From: Empedobacter falsenii
Lineage (GTDB): Bacteria; Bacteroidota; Bacteroidia; Flavobacteriales; Weeksellaceae
Direction: 5' to 3'
NCBI RefSeq assembly: GCF_013488205.1
Contig: NZ_CP040908.1
Location: 1,713,876 to 1,777,875, forward strand
Length of the DNA stretch: 64,000 bases
Numbering within the stretch: position 1 is the first letter of the stretch; each line of letters begins with the position of its first letter. The notes under the pieces are model-generated. The model was given only the letters and a program-made list of their open reading frames with translations, searched no databases and was not told the origin of the DNA. A program made the position numbers and the translations under genes. This document shows positions 53,263 to 62,686 of this stretch, piece by piece.

Positions 53263-53290
53263 AAAAAACTAACGTTTGTTAGTTTTTTTG
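53263..53290. promoter_or_regulatory. Candidate TetR (PaaR-like) operator upstream of paaK
   Basis: AAAAAAACTAAC-GTTT-GTTAGTTTTTTT. The core ACTAACGTTTGTTAGT (53268-53283) has the CTAACG/TGTTAG style of TetR-family phenylacetate operators. The A and T flanks also make it a good terminator for the E1 gene, so a double role is possible. Confidence 0.55.
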
Positions 53291-53301
53291 TTTTTTTTGA
53301 T

Positions 53302-53309
53302 TAAATTTG
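53302..53309 (+). promoter_or_regulatory. -7 box of the paa operon
   Basis: TAAATTTG (TAnnTTTG), 31 bases before paaK. A TTTG inside the operator core (53275-53278) lies 23 bases upstream, so a bound repressor would cover the -33 region. Confidence 0.5.
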
Positions 53310-53340
53310 TTATTATCAAAAATCAAAATCTGCAAAAATT

Positions 53341-54678
53341 ATGATATTTAATCCCGAGATAGAACAAATGCCAATTGAAAAATTGCGCGTTCTTCAAAAC
53401 GAAAGACTTCAAAACATGTTACAAAAAGTGTATAACAGAGTACCTTTTTACAAAGAAGCATTTGATGCAGCTGGAATAAAGCCAGAAGACATCAAAGGTG
53501 TTGAAGATCTACACAAATTACCTTTCACCAAAAAAACACATTTAAGAGAGAACTATCCGTTCGGATTATTTGCAGAACCAAAGAGCAACGTAATCCGTTT
53601 ACATTGTTCAAGCGGCACAACAGGAAAACCAACTGTTGTAGGTTATACCAAAAACGACATCGAATTATTTTCAGAAGTAGTAGCACGTTCTTTAGCAGCT
53701 TCTGGATGCGAACCAGGAATGACATTACAAAATGCCTATGGTTATGGTTTGTTTACAGGAGGTTTGGGATTACATTATGGAGCAGAAAAATTAGGAATGA
53801 CAGTTGTTCCTATTTCTGGTGGAAATACTGAAAAACAAATCATGTTGTTGAAAGATTTTCAAGCTGATGCTATTTGTGCAACACCATCGTATGCATTAAC
53901 AGTAGCAGAGGAAATCAAAAAAAGAGGAGAATCGTTAGAAAGCTTAAACCTTAAGTTTGCGATTTTAGGATCAGAACCTTGGTCAGAAGCATTACGTCAA
54001 GAAGTAGAAGGAAGTTTAAACATCAAAGCGTCTAATATCTATGGATTGAGCGAAATTATCGGACCTGGTGTGTCTAACGAAGATTACGAAGAGCAAGGAA
54101 CAGGATCTTACATTTGGGAAGATCATTTCTTTCCAGAAATTGTAGACGAGAAAACAGGTGAGCCTGTACCTTACGGACAACCTGGAGTTTTAGTGATTAC
54201 AACGTTAACAAAAGAAGCTTTACCATTGGTGCGTTATTGGACTGGAGATATTACAACCCTTACGTACGAACATTCTAAGAAAAGAACACATATCAAAATG
54301 GGACCGATTATTGGTCGTGCAGATGATATGATGATTATTAGAGGTGTAAATTTCTTTCACACGCAAATCGCTGATTTTATTCCAGAATTCCCAGAATTAT
54401 CACCAAATTATCAAGTAGTTTTAACAAAACCTAAAAATATGGATGCTGTAGAAGTTGGATTTGAAATTAATCCTGACTATTTTGCAAGCCAAGGTTTCAC
54501 TTGTGATAATTTGAACGACGAATCTAATCATGCATGTTGCAAATTAATCTCTAACATTCACAAAAAGATTAGAGACAATATTGGATTAGGAATGAATGTT
54601 AAATTGTATCAAGTTGATGGACTTCCGAAAAGTGAAGGAGGAAAATTAAACCGAATCATCGATAACAGACATTTATAA
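53341..54678 (+). CDS. paaK: Phenylacetate-CoA ligase
   Basis: 445 residues, adenylate-forming. Motifs: HCSSGTTGKPTVVGYT (P-loop), YGLFTGGLGLHYGAEKLG, YGLSEIIGPG, RYWTGDITTL and C-terminal GLPKSEGGKLNRI (catalytic Lys). Activates phenylacetate to phenylacetyl-CoA, the entry step. First gene of the paa operon; four bases separate it from the TetR gene. Confidence 0.95.
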   Translation: MIFNPEIEQMPIEKLRVLQNERLQNMLQKVYNRVPFYKEAFDAAGIKPEDIKGVEDLHKLPFTKKTHLRENYPFGLFAEPKSNVIRLHCSSGTTGKPTVVGYTKNDIELFSEVVARSLAASGCEPGMTLQNAYGYGLFTGGLGLHYGAEKLGMTVVPISGGNTEKQIMLLKDFQADAICATPSYALTVAEEIKKRGESLESLNLKFAILGSEPWSEALRQEVEGSLNIKASNIYGLSEIIGPGVSNEDYEEQGTGSYIWEDHFFPEIVDEKTGEPVPYGQPGVLVITTLTKEALPLVRYWTGDITTLTYEHSKKRTHIKMGPIIGRADDMMIIRGVNFFHTQIADFIPEFPELSPNYQVVLTKPKNMDAVEVGFEINPDYFASQGFTCDNLNDESNHACCKLISNIHKKIRDNIGLGMNVKLYQVDGLPKSEGGKLNRIIDNRHL

Positions 54679-54682
54679 ATAT

Positions 54683-55255
54683 ATGCCTAAACAAAGTAAA
54701 AAAGAACTGATTATTCAAGAAGCTGCATTAATCTTTAAACAAAAAGGATATTCGGCTACATCAATGCGCGAACTGGCTGAAAAAGTTGGAATGGAAGCGG
54801 CAAGTTTATACAATCACATTCGTTCGAAAGACGAAATTTTAGAAGAGATTTGTTTTAAAGTTGCCAATCAATATGTTTCTCACATTAGTTCGATTGAAGA
54901 TACTGACGAATCAAATGTTCAGAAATTGAGAGATTTAATTCAATTACACGTCAGAATGATTATTGATGAGCCAAACGAAGTTTCTGTTGCAAATAATGAT
55001 TGGAAAAATCTTTCGGATACGAAAAAAGAATTGTACAAAACAATTCGAAAAGGATACGAAAAAAGAATCGCTAATCTTATTAAAGCAGGAATTGCAGCAG
55101 GCGAATTTAAAGACTTGAATGTTTCGGTTGCTTTATTTACTTTATTATCATCATTACGTTGGATAGAATTGTGGTACAAACCTGGACGAGATATCTCACC
55201 AGAGCAATTAGAAAATGACTTAATGACACTATTAATTAACGGATTTCAAAAATAA
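54683..55255 (+). CDS. TetR/AcrR regulator, probable PaaR
   Basis: 190 residues. N-terminal helix-turn-helix GYSATSMRELAEKVGMEAAS, then LYNHIRSKDEILEEI. The C-terminal ligand domain is helical (SLRWIELWYKPGRDISPEQL). Placement inside the operon between paaK and paaE, as well as two matching palindromes, points to a phenylacetyl-CoA-responsive repressor of the PaaR type. The ligand is inferred. Confidence 0.85.
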   Translation: MPKQSKKELIIQEAALIFKQKGYSATSMRELAEKVGMEAASLYNHIRSKDEILEEICFKVANQYVSHISSIEDTDESNVQKLRDLIQLHVRMIIDEPNEVSVANNDWKNLSDTKKELYKTIRKGYEKRIANLIKAGIAAGEFKDLNVSVALFTLLSSLRWIELWYKPGRDISPEQLENDLMTLLINGFQK

Positions 55256-55256
55256 T

Positions 55257-56339
55257 ATGGCTATAAATTTTCACCAATTACGCGTTAAAAATGTAAAAAA
55301 GGAAACACCAGATTGTGTATCCGTTACATTTGAAGTGCCAGAAGAATTAAACCAAGAATTCAAATTCAAACATGGTCAATATTTAACGTTCAAAAATCTT
55401 CACAATAACGAAGAAATTAGACGTTCTTACTCAATTTGTTCAAGTCCTTTGGATAATGAATTAAGAGTTGCTGTAAAGAAAATTGAGGATGGAATTTTCT
55501 CGACATTTGTTAACGATACAATCAAAGTTGGCGATGTTCTTGATGTAATGACTCCACAAGGAAATTTCTTTACAGAAGTACACGAAGACAACAAAAAATT
55601 ATATGTAGGAATTGTGGCGGGATCAGGAATTACACCAGTACTTTCGATTATCAAAACAGTTCTACAAACAGAACCTAACAGTCAATTTGTGCTGTTATAT
55701 GGAAACAGAAACAAAGGTTCGATTATTTTTAAAGAAGAAATTGAAGCATTAAAAAATAGATACATGGAACGCATTAGCGTTTACAATATCTTGAGTCGCG
55801 AAACGGCTGATGCTGAGATTTTGAGTGGTCGTATTGATAAAGCAAAAATTGAATATTTCTTGCAAAATATCATCGATCCAAAAGAAGTAAGCGAAGTTTT
55901 CCTTTGTGGACCAGAAGAAATGATTTTAAGCGGTCGTGACGCTTTTGTAGAAGCAGGAGTTGATGCAAAACATTTGCATTTCGAGTTATTCTATAGTGCA
56001 TCTGCAGAAGCGAAAAAGGTAGAGCGTCAAAAAGCTGTAAAACAATCAGATGACACAATGAGTAAAGTTACCATCAAATTAGATGCAACAGCTTTACAGA
56101 TTGATTTGGGTTACAATGGCGACACAATCTTAGATGCGGCTTTACAAAACGGAGCTGATTTACCTTATGCTTGTAAAGGTGGTGTTTGCGCAACTTGTAA
56201 GTGTAAAGTAGAGAAGGGTGAGGTAGAAATGGACATCAACTACTCACTTGAGCCAGATGAATTAGAAAGAGGATTTGTATTAGCGTGTCAAGCGCATCCT
56301 CGTTCTGCAGAAGTAGTGGTAGATTTTGATGCCAAATAA
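55257..56339 (+). CDS. paaE: Phenylacetyl-CoA epoxidase reductase subunit
   Basis: 360 residues. FAD-binding ferredoxin-reductase domain (RRSYSICSSP, VAGSGITPVLSIIKTVL, YGNRNKGSIIF) followed by a C-terminal plant-type 2Fe-2S domain (LPYACKGGVCATCKCKV and LACQAH). Passes electrons from NADPH to the PaaABC oxygenase. It is placed before paaA here, unlike in E. coli. Confidence 0.94.
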   Translation: MAINFHQLRVKNVKKETPDCVSVTFEVPEELNQEFKFKHGQYLTFKNLHNNEEIRRSYSICSSPLDNELRVAVKKIEDGIFSTFVNDTIKVGDVLDVMTPQGNFFTEVHEDNKKLYVGIVAGSGITPVLSIIKTVLQTEPNSQFVLLYGNRNKGSIIFKEEIEALKNRYMERISVYNILSRETADAEILSGRIDKAKIEYFLQNIIDPKEVSEVFLCGPEEMILSGRDAFVEAGVDAKHLHFELFYSASAEAKKVERQKAVKQSDDTMSKVTIKLDATALQIDLGYNGDTILDAALQNGADLPYACKGGVCATCKCKVEKGEVEMDINYSLEPDELERGFVLACQAHPRSAEVVVDFDAK

Positions 56340-56361
56340 TCAACTTTAAAAACGTTTAGAA

Positions 56362-57327
56362 ATGAGTGCAAAAGAAATTGATTTTCAAGAAATCTTCGAT
56401 AATAAGATTGAAAATGAAGTTCGTATCGAACCAAAAGACTGGATGCCAGATGCATACCGTAAAACATTAATCAGACAAATCTCTCAACATGCTCACTCAG
56501 AAATTGTTGGAATGTTACCAGAAGCAAACTGGATTACAAGAGCGCCTTCGTTAAATAGAAAGAAAATTTTGTTAGCGAAAGTTCAAGACGAAGCTGGTCA
56601 CGGATTATATTTATACTGTGCTGCTGAAACGTTAGGTGTTTCTCGTATTCAAACATTAAATGACTTACATTCAGGTAAAGCAAAATATTCATCAATCTTC
56701 AATTATCCAACCCTTACTTGGGCAGATATCGGAATGATTGGTTGGTTGGTAGATGGAGCTGCGATTCTGAATCAAGTTCCATTATGTAGAACTTCTTACG
56801 GACCTTATGCTCGTGCAATGGTGCGTGTTTGTAAAGAAGAATCTTTCCACCAAAGACAAGGTTATGAAGCATTAGTGGTATTATCAAAAGGAACACCAGA
56901 ACAAAAAGCGATGTTGCAAGATGCAATGAATCGTTGGTGGTGGCCTACATTAATGATGTTTGGACCAAAAGACGAAGAATCATCAAACTCAGAATTATCA
57001 ATGAAATGGAGAATCAAACGTTTCTCGAATGACGAATTACGTCAACGTTTCGTAGATATTTCTATTCCTCAAGCCGAATATTTAGGATTAACTATTCCAG
57101 ATCCAGATCTAAAATTCAACGAAGAAACAGGGCACTACGAATTCGGAGAAATTGATTGGGAAGAATTCTGGAATGTTGTGAAAGGAAACGGTAAATGTAA
57201 CAAACAACGTTTGGATGCTCGCCGTAACGCACACAACGAAGGAGCTTGGGTTCGTGATGCAGCAACAGCTTACCACGAAAAAAGAAAACAAAGAGAATTA
57301 GAAAAAGAACAACGCAAAAACGCATAA
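56362..57327 (+). CDS. paaA: Phenylacetyl-CoA epoxidase catalytic subunit
   Basis: 321 residues, ferritin-like. Diiron ligands in [12 protein letters not shown] (Glu, His) and [15 protein letters not shown] (Glu, Glu, His). C-terminal [20 protein letters not shown], then [14 protein letters not shown] is characteristic. Forms the ring 1,2-epoxide of phenylacetyl-CoA with PaaB and PaaC. Confidence 0.96.
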   Translation: MSAKEIDFQEIFDNKIENEVRIEPKDWMPDAYRKTLIRQISQHAHSEIVGMLPEANWITRAPSLNRKKILLAKVQDEAGHGLYLYCAAETLGVSRIQTLNDLHSGKAKYSSIFNYPTLTWADIGMIGWLVDGAAILNQVPLCRTSYGPYARAMVRVCKEESFHQRQGYEALVVLSKGTPEQKAMLQDAMNRWWWPTLMMFGPKDEESSNSELSMKWRIKRFSNDELRQRFVDISIPQAEYLGLTIPDPDLKFNEETGHYEFGEIDWEEFWNVVKGNGKCNKQRLDARRNAHNEGAWVRDAATAYHEKRKQRELEKEQRKNA

Positions 57328-57331
57328 AAAG

Positions 57332-57619
57332 ATGGAAAATAGAGATTGGCCTTTATGGGAAGTATTCATTAGAAGTAAACAAGGGTTAGACCATAAACAC
57401 GTTGGGAGCTTACATGCTGCTGATGCTACAATGGCACTAGAAAATGCACGCGATGTATATACACGTCGTTTAGAAGGTGTAAGTATTTGGGTGGTAGAAT
57501 CTGCTAATATCCATGCTTCTAATCCTGATGAAGCAGAACAATTTTTTGACCCTGCAGAAGACAAAGTTTACCGTCATCCAACTTTTTATGATGTACCAGA
57601 AGAAATTAAAAACATGTAA
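57332..57619 (+). CDS. paaB: Phenylacetyl-CoA epoxidase subunit PaaB
   Basis: 95 residues. WPLWEVFIRSKQGLDHKHVG, then SLHAADATMALENARDVYTR, matches PaaB throughout. Small structural subunit bridging PaaAC units. Four bases after paaA. Confidence 0.95.
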   Translation: MENRDWPLWEVFIRSKQGLDHKHVGSLHAADATMALENARDVYTRRLEGVSIWVVESANIHASNPDEAEQFFDPAEDKVYRHPTFYDVPEEIKNM

Positions 57620-57622
57620 TTT

Positions 57623-58399
57623 ATGACAAGTACAGTTTATCAAAACAATCAAAATTACATCGATTTTATCTTGCATTTAGCGGATACAAATCTAATTTTG
57701 GCGCAACGTTTATGCGAATGGTGTGGTCATGGTCCAATTTTAGAACAAGACATTGCAATGTCTAATATGGCGTTGGATCTATTAGGTCAAACTTCTAATT
57801 ATTATGACTATGCTGCGGAAATGATCGGGAATGGAGCAACTGAAGATACGTTAGCAATGTTACGTGAAGAGCGTGAATATAAAAACTTATTGTTGGTTGA
57901 ATTACCAAACGGACATTTCGGAGATACGGTTGCACGTCAATTCTTTTATGATTCTTACCATGCGTTATTGTTAGAACAATTCTTGAAAGTAAAAGATCTT
58001 AAATTACAAGCCATCGCTGAAAAATCATTGAAAGAAGTAAAATATCACTTAAAATGGTCATCAGAATGGATGATTCGTTTAGGTGATGGAACACAAGAAT
58101 CTCACGATAAAATTCAGGAAGCTGTAAACAATATTTTACCTTATGTAAAAGAAGCGTTTTTATTAGCGCCTTACCAAAAAGCTTTAGTTGAAGAAGGATT
58201 AATTTCAAGTCCAGAAGAATTTCAAACAACTTGGTTCGCAAATGTAAAAGCAATTTTAGACGAAGCTACAATCGAAGCTGATGTAGAAAATGCATTTGTA
58301 CAAAAAGGAGGTAAAGAAGGTGTTCATACAGAGCATTTAGGATTTATCTTAACAGATTTACAATATTTACAAAGAACTTATCCTAATTCGCAATGGTAA
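57623..58399 (+). CDS. paaC: Phenylacetyl-CoA epoxidase structural subunit PaaC
   Basis: 258 residues, ferritin-like partner of PaaA. LAQRLCEWCGHGPILEQDIA, MALDLLGQTSNYYDYAAEM, FYDSYHALLLEQFLKVKD and KYHLKWSSEWMIRLGDGT are family motifs. Overlaps paaD by seven bases. Confidence 0.95.
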   Translation: MTSTVYQNNQNYIDFILHLADTNLILAQRLCEWCGHGPILEQDIAMSNMALDLLGQTSNYYDYAAEMIGNGATEDTLAMLREEREYKNLLLVELPNGHFGDTVARQFFYDSYHALLLEQFLKVKDLKLQAIAEKSLKEVKYHLKWSSEWMIRLGDGTQESHDKIQEAVNNILPYVKEAFLLAPYQKALVEEGLISSPEEFQTTWFANVKAILDEATIEADVENAFVQKGGKEGVHTEHLGFILTDLQYLQRTYPNSQW

Positions 58400-58881
58400 C
58401 CGAAAAAGAAATTTGGCAATACATGGAGGAAGTCGCTGATCCAGAAATTCCTGTGATTAGTGTAATCGATCTTGGTGTTGTGCGTAAAATTGAATTAATT
58501 GACGAACAAAGTGTCAATGTTACAATTACGCCAACATATTCAGGATGTCCTGCTATGAGTGCAATTTCAATTTCTGTTCGTTTAAAATTAATCGAAAAAG
58601 GATTCAAAAATATCAATGTCATTAATCAGTTGAGCCCTTCATGGTCAACTGATTGGATGACAGAAGAAGGAAAGCAAAAAATGAAGGCTTATGGAATTGC
58701 ACCGCCAACCAAAAATCCTTCGTCTGATGCGCTTTTTTCGGATGAACAAAATGTAGAATGTCCACAATGTGGCTCTACAGATACCAGACTTATCAGTCAA
58801 TTTGGTTCTACGGCCTGCAAAGCTATGTATCAATGCAATAGCTGCCACGAACCATTTGATTATTTCAAATGTCATCACTAA
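58393..58881 (+). CDS. paaD: Phenylacetate pathway protein PaaD (Fe-S assembly type)
   Basis: 162 residues. N-terminal MIP18/DUF59 domain (VADPEIPVISVIDLGVVRKI, TPTYSGCPAMSAI) and a C-terminal zinc ribbon with four cysteines (CPQCGSTD, CNSCHEPF). PaaD is needed for a working epoxidase complex, likely for cluster assembly in PaaE. Confidence 0.93.
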   Translation: MVTEKEIWQYMEEVADPEIPVISVIDLGVVRKIELIDEQSVNVTITPTYSGCPAMSAISISVRLKLIEKGFKNINVINQLSPSWSTDWMTEEGKQKMKAYGIAPPTKNPSSDALFSDEQNVECPQCGSTDTRLISQFGSTACKAMYQCNSCHEPFDYFKCHH

Positions 58882-58887
58882 AAAATT

Positions 58888-59673
58888 ATGGAAAATTCAA
58901 CATCAATCCTATACACACAAGAGGGAGGAATTGCTACGATTACGTTGAATCGTCCTTCTGTTTTTAACAGTTTTAATCAGGAAATGATTAAATCTCTTCA
59001 ACATCACTTGGATGTTGCAGCTCAAGATGTTTCTGTTCGTGCAGTGGTTTTAACTGGAACGGGGAAAGCATTCTGCGCTGGTCAAGATTTAGGCGAAGTT
59101 TTAGAAGAAAAAGAAATCGACTTCAATAAAATCGTTCAAGAAAATTACAATCCATTGGTTCTTAAAATTAGAAACATGGACAAACCAGTTGTTGCTGCTG
59201 TAAACGGTGTTGCTGCCGGTGCAGGAGCAAATTTAGCTTTGGCTTGTGACATTGTTGTCGCGAAAGAATCGACAAATTTTATTCAAGCTTTTTCTAAAAT
59301 TGGTTTAATTCCAGATTGTGGAGGAACTTATTTCTTACCTCGTTTAATTGGACTTCAAAAAGCAACTGCTTTAATGATGCTGGCGGATAAAGTTTCGGCG
59401 GCTCAAGCTAAAGAAATCGGAATGATTTATGAGTTTTTTGCTGATGATATTTTCGATACTGAAGTTGCAAAGATTGCAGATAAATTAGCCAATCTTCCAA
59501 CAAAAGGTTTGGCTTATACAAAGAAATTATTGAATCAAACATTTAATAATTCAATCGAAGAACAATTAATTCAAGAAGGATTATTTCAAGCTAAATCAGG
59601 GAATACATCGGATTATCAAGAAGGTGTAGACGCATTTATCGAGAAAAGAAATCCAGTTTTTAAAGGCGAGTAA
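58888..59673 (+). CDS. paaG: 1,2-Epoxyphenylacetyl-CoA isomerase
   Basis: 261 residues, crotonase fold. NSFNQEMIKSL, FCAGQDLGEV, NGVAAGAGANLALACDIVVA and AFSKIGLIPDCGGTYFLPRL (catalytic Asp of LIPD) identify PaaG and not PaaF. It converts the ring epoxide to the oxepin. It is the only crotonase gene in the operon up to the window end. Confidence 0.9.
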   Translation: MENSTSILYTQEGGIATITLNRPSVFNSFNQEMIKSLQHHLDVAAQDVSVRAVVLTGTGKAFCAGQDLGEVLEEKEIDFNKIVQENYNPLVLKIRNMDKPVVAAVNGVAAGAGANLALACDIVVAKESTNFIQAFSKIGLIPDCGGTYFLPRLIGLQKATALMMLADKVSAAQAKEIGMIYEFFADDIFDTEVAKIADKLANLPTKGLAYTKKLLNQTFNNSIEEQLIQEGLFQAKSGNTSDYQEGVDAFIEKRNPVFKGE

Positions 59674-59676
59674 GAA

Positions 59677-60834
59677 ATGAAAAAAATAGGAATTATTGGT
59701 GGTGGAGCAATGGGTTCTGGAATTGCGCAAGTTTTTGCTCAATCTGGTCATTCTGTTGTTTTATATGACACAAATAAAGAAGCTTTAGATCGTTCTAAAC
59801 AAAACTTAGCGAAGACTTTCGAGAAGTTAGTGGCGAAAGAAAAATATACTGCTGAAAAAGCACAAGAAATTCAAAACAAGATCGAATATGCAGATAGTTT
59901 AACAGCTTTTGCATCAATCGATTTAATGATTGAAGCAATTATTGAAAACTTAGATATCAAAAAATCAGTTTTCAAACAAGTGGAAGAAATCGTTTCTGAC
60001 GAATGTATTTTAGCGTCAAACACTTCTTCTTTATCAATTGCATCAATTGCATCTGCGTGTTCAAAACCAGAACGTGTAATCGGAATTCACTTTTTCAATC
60101 CAGCACCATTAATGGCTTTGGTAGAAATTATTCCAGCTGTGCAAACACGCGAAGGATTAGCAGACGAAGTAAAAGCATTAATTCAATCTGTTGGTAAATT
60201 ACCAGTCATCACAAAAGATACACCAGGATTTATTGTAAATCGTGTGGCTCGTCCATTCTACAGCGAATCGATTCGTTTATTAGAAGAAGGCGTAGCCGAT
60301 GCAGAAACAATCGATTTTGCAATGACTTCTGTTGGAGGTTTCCGTATGGGACCTTTCGAATTAATGGATTTTATCGGTCATGATGTGAATTATCGTGTAA
60401 CCGAATCTGTTTTCGAATCATTCTTTTATGATCCTCGTTTCAAACCATCTTTTTCTCAAAAACGTTTATTCGAAGCGGGATATTACGGACGTAAATCTGG
60501 TCGTGGATTCTACAATTATGCAGAAGGAGTGGAGAAAAAAGCACCATCTCAAGATCAAGCTTTATTAGAAAAAATCTACAAACGCGTTTTAGTGATGTTA
60601 ATCAACGAAGCAGCTGATGCTTTATTTTTAAACATTGCAAACCGTGAAGATTTAGATACAGCGATGACAAAAGGTGTAAATTATCCAAAAGGATTATTGA
60701 AATGGGCGGATGAATATGGTTTGGAAAAAGTACAAGACGATTTAGATGAATTGTACAATTATTACCACGAAGACCGTTATCGTTTAAGTCCAATTATCAG
60801 AAATTACGTCAAAGAAAACAAAACATTCTACTAA
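59677..60834 (+). CDS. paaH: 3-Hydroxyadipyl-CoA dehydrogenase
   Basis: 385 residues. Rossmann GIIGGGAMGSGIAQVFAQSG, HFFNPAPLMALVEIIP (catalytic His) and a C-terminal 3HCDH domain (GPFELMDFIGHDVNYRVTES, GRKSGRGFYNYAEG). Oxidises 3-hydroxyadipyl-CoA with NAD. Three bases after paaG. Confidence 0.94.
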   Translation: MKKIGIIGGGAMGSGIAQVFAQSGHSVVLYDTNKEALDRSKQNLAKTFEKLVAKEKYTAEKAQEIQNKIEYADSLTAFASIDLMIEAIIENLDIKKSVFKQVEEIVSDECILASNTSSLSIASIASACSKPERVIGIHFFNPAPLMALVEIIPAVQTREGLADEVKALIQSVGKLPVITKDTPGFIVNRVARPFYSESIRLLEEGVADAETIDFAMTSVGGFRMGPFELMDFIGHDVNYRVTESVFESFFYDPRFKPSFSQKRLFEAGYYGRKSGRGFYNYAEGVEKKAPSQDQALLEKIYKRVLVMLINEAADALFLNIANREDLDTAMTKGVNYPKGLLKWADEYGLEKVQDDLDELYNYYHEDRYRLSPIIRNYVKENKTFY

Positions 60835-60848
60835 AAAAATATCAAAAC

Positions 60849-61262
60849 ATGGAACCACAAAAGTTATTAAATGCAATGCTTGATCACGATAAATTTAGTG
60901 AATGGTTAGGTTTAGAAGTAATTGAAGTTAGAGAAGGATATGCAAAATTACAAGCAGCAATTCGTCCAGAAATGATGAACGGAGTAGGTTCTGTTCACGG
61001 AGGCGTTACTTTTGCGATGGCAGATTCTGCGTTTGCTTTTTCGTGCAATATGTACAATAATATTTCAGTTGCTTTAGATGTTCATATTTCATTTACGAAA
61101 GCTGGACACGAAGGTGATGTATTTACAATCGAATCGCAAGAAGTTTCTTCGACAAAAAGAACAGGTATTTACGATATCAAAGTTACGAATCAAAACAATG
61201 AGTTAATTGCTTTATTTAAAGGAACTTGTTTCAGAACAGGTAAACCTTTGATTGAAGAGTAA
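60849..61262 (+). CDS. paaI: Hotdog thioesterase PaaI
   Basis: 137 residues. GVGSVHGGVTFAMADSAFAF (HGG and the catalytic Asp) and the C-terminal GIYDIKVTNQNNELIALFKG match PaaI. Hydrolyses stalled phenylacetyl-CoA intermediates to free CoA. Confidence 0.93.
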   Translation: MEPQKLLNAMLDHDKFSEWLGLEVIEVREGYAKLQAAIRPEMMNGVGSVHGGVTFAMADSAFAFSCNMYNNISVALDVHISFTKAGHEGDVFTIESQEVSSTKRTGIYDIKVTNQNNELIALFKGTCFRTGKPLIEE

Positions 61263-61265
61263 AAT

Positions 61266-61329
61266 GTTATAAGTTCTACGTTATAAGTTCTTTGAACGTT
61301 AAGCGTAAAACGTATCACGTAAAACGTAT
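61266..61329. repeat. Short direct repeats between paaI and paaJ
   Basis: GTTATAAGTTCT at 61266 and 61280, CGTAAAACGTAT at 61304 and 61318; each pair is 14 bases apart. It forms most of the leader of paaJ and opens a spurious frame. Confidence 0.75.
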
Positions 61330-61333
61330 AAAA

Positions 61334-62539
61334 ATGAACCAAACATATATTATAGATGGAGTTAGAACTCCAATTGGTAAATTAAAAGGTGGATTATCAG
61401 CTGTTCGTCCAGACGATATGGGCGCAATGGTAATCGCCGAATTATTAAAAAGAAATCCATCAATCGATCCTGCTGCATTTTACGATGTAATTTTAGGAAA
61501 TGCAAATCAAGCAGGAGAGGATAACCGTAATATTGCACGTATGTCGGCTTTGTTATCAGGATTACCTTATACAGTTCCGGGTGAAACGGTAAACCGTTTA
61601 TGTTCTTCTGGATTATCGGCTGCAATTGCTGCATCAAGAGCAATTCAAGTTGGTGATGCACAATTAATGATTTCTGGTGGAGCAGAATCGATGACACGTG
61701 CCCCTTTAGTAGTTTCTAAATCAGCTTCTCCATTTGGTGGTGATGCGCAAATTTATGATTCAACTTTTGGTTGGCGTTTTATCAACCCTAAAATGAAAGA
61801 AATGTGGGGTGTTGATGGAATGGGAAATACAGCAGAAAATTTGGCGGAGCGTGATAATATTTCGCGTGAAGATCAAGATTTATTTGCCGTTTGGTCGCAA
61901 CAAAAAACGGCTGCTGCACAAGCTAATGGACGTTTAGCGAAAGAGATTGTTCCTGTTATTATTCCACAACGTAAAGGTGATGCAATCATTTTTGATACTG
62001 ATGAATTCCCAAAGAATAATACAACTATGGAGATTTTATCAAAGTTACGTCCAGCTTTCAAAGCAGATGGTACAGTAACTGCTGGTAATGCATCTGGTCT
62101 TAATGATGGTGCAGCTGCTAATATTTTAGCTTCAGAACAAGCGATTAAAGATTTTGGTTTAACACCAATGGCTCGTATTGTTTCTTCTGGTGTTGCAGGT
62201 GTTGAGCCTCGTATCATGGGGATTGGTCCAGTTAATGCAACGAAAATTGCGTTAGAAAAAGCTGGTTTAACAATGAATGATATTGATATTATCGAATTAA
62301 ACGAAGCTTTCGCAGCACAGTCTTTAGCATGTACGCGTGCCTTAGGTTTAGCGGATAACGATTCTCGTATTAATCCAAATGGTGGAGCAATTGCTTTAGG
62401 ACATCCACTTGGAATGTCTGGAGCTCGTATCTTAAATTCTGCAGCTTACGAATTACAAGCAACAGGAAAACGTTATGCATTAGTTACAATGTGTATCGGT
62501 TTAGGGCAAGGTTATGCCGTAATTATTGAAAGAGCATAA
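61334..62539 (+). CDS. paaJ: 3-Oxoadipyl-CoA thiolase
   Basis: 401 residues from ATG 61334 (MNQTYIIDGVRTPIGKLKGG). The frame to 61292 only translates the repeats. Catalytic residues: NRLCSSGLSAAI (Cys), NEAFAAQ, GGAIALGHPLGMSGARI (His) and VTMCIGLGQGYA (Cys). Releases acetyl-CoA and succinyl-CoA. Confidence 0.95.
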   Translation: MNQTYIIDGVRTPIGKLKGGLSAVRPDDMGAMVIAELLKRNPSIDPAAFYDVILGNANQAGEDNRNIARMSALLSGLPYTVPGETVNRLCSSGLSAAIAASRAIQVGDAQLMISGGAESMTRAPLVVSKSASPFGGDAQIYDSTFGWRFINPKMKEMWGVDGMGNTAENLAERDNISREDQDLFAVWSQQKTAAAQANGRLAKEIVPVIIPQRKGDAIIFDTDEFPKNNTTMEILSKLRPAFKADGTVTAGNASGLNDGAAANILASEQAIKDFGLTPMARIVSSGVAGVEPRIMGIGPVNATKIALEKAGLTMNDIDIIELNEAFAAQSLACTRALGLADNDSRINPNGGAIALGHPLGMSGARILNSAAYELQATGKRYALVTMCIGLGQGYAVIIERA

Positions 62540-62541
62540 AA

Positions 62542-62680
62542 TAGATTTTAGTATTGAGAAATTAGATCTTAGAAATGTTGAACTTGTTTCATCATCATAT
62601 CAATTTAATGAGATTCTGAAATGAATTCAGGATGACAATTAAACAAAATCTCATTACTCAATACTACTATCTCAAATCTA
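62542..62680. repeat. 139-bp imperfect palindrome with dispersed motif between paaJ and paaY
   Basis: Arms TAGATTT (62542) and TAGTATTGAG (62549-62558) face CTCAATACTA (62657-62666) and AAATCTA (62674-62680). Inside lies GAGATTCTGAAATGAATTCA plus GGATGACA (62610-62637), a familiar intergenic motif of Bacteroidota. It starts three bases after the paaJ stop. Confidence 0.75.
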
Positions 62681-62686
62681 TAAATT

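Noticed and set aside
61292-61333. Upstream start of the thiolase
   Set aside because: The extra 14 residues come from the CGTAAAACGTAT repeats and precede the conserved family start.
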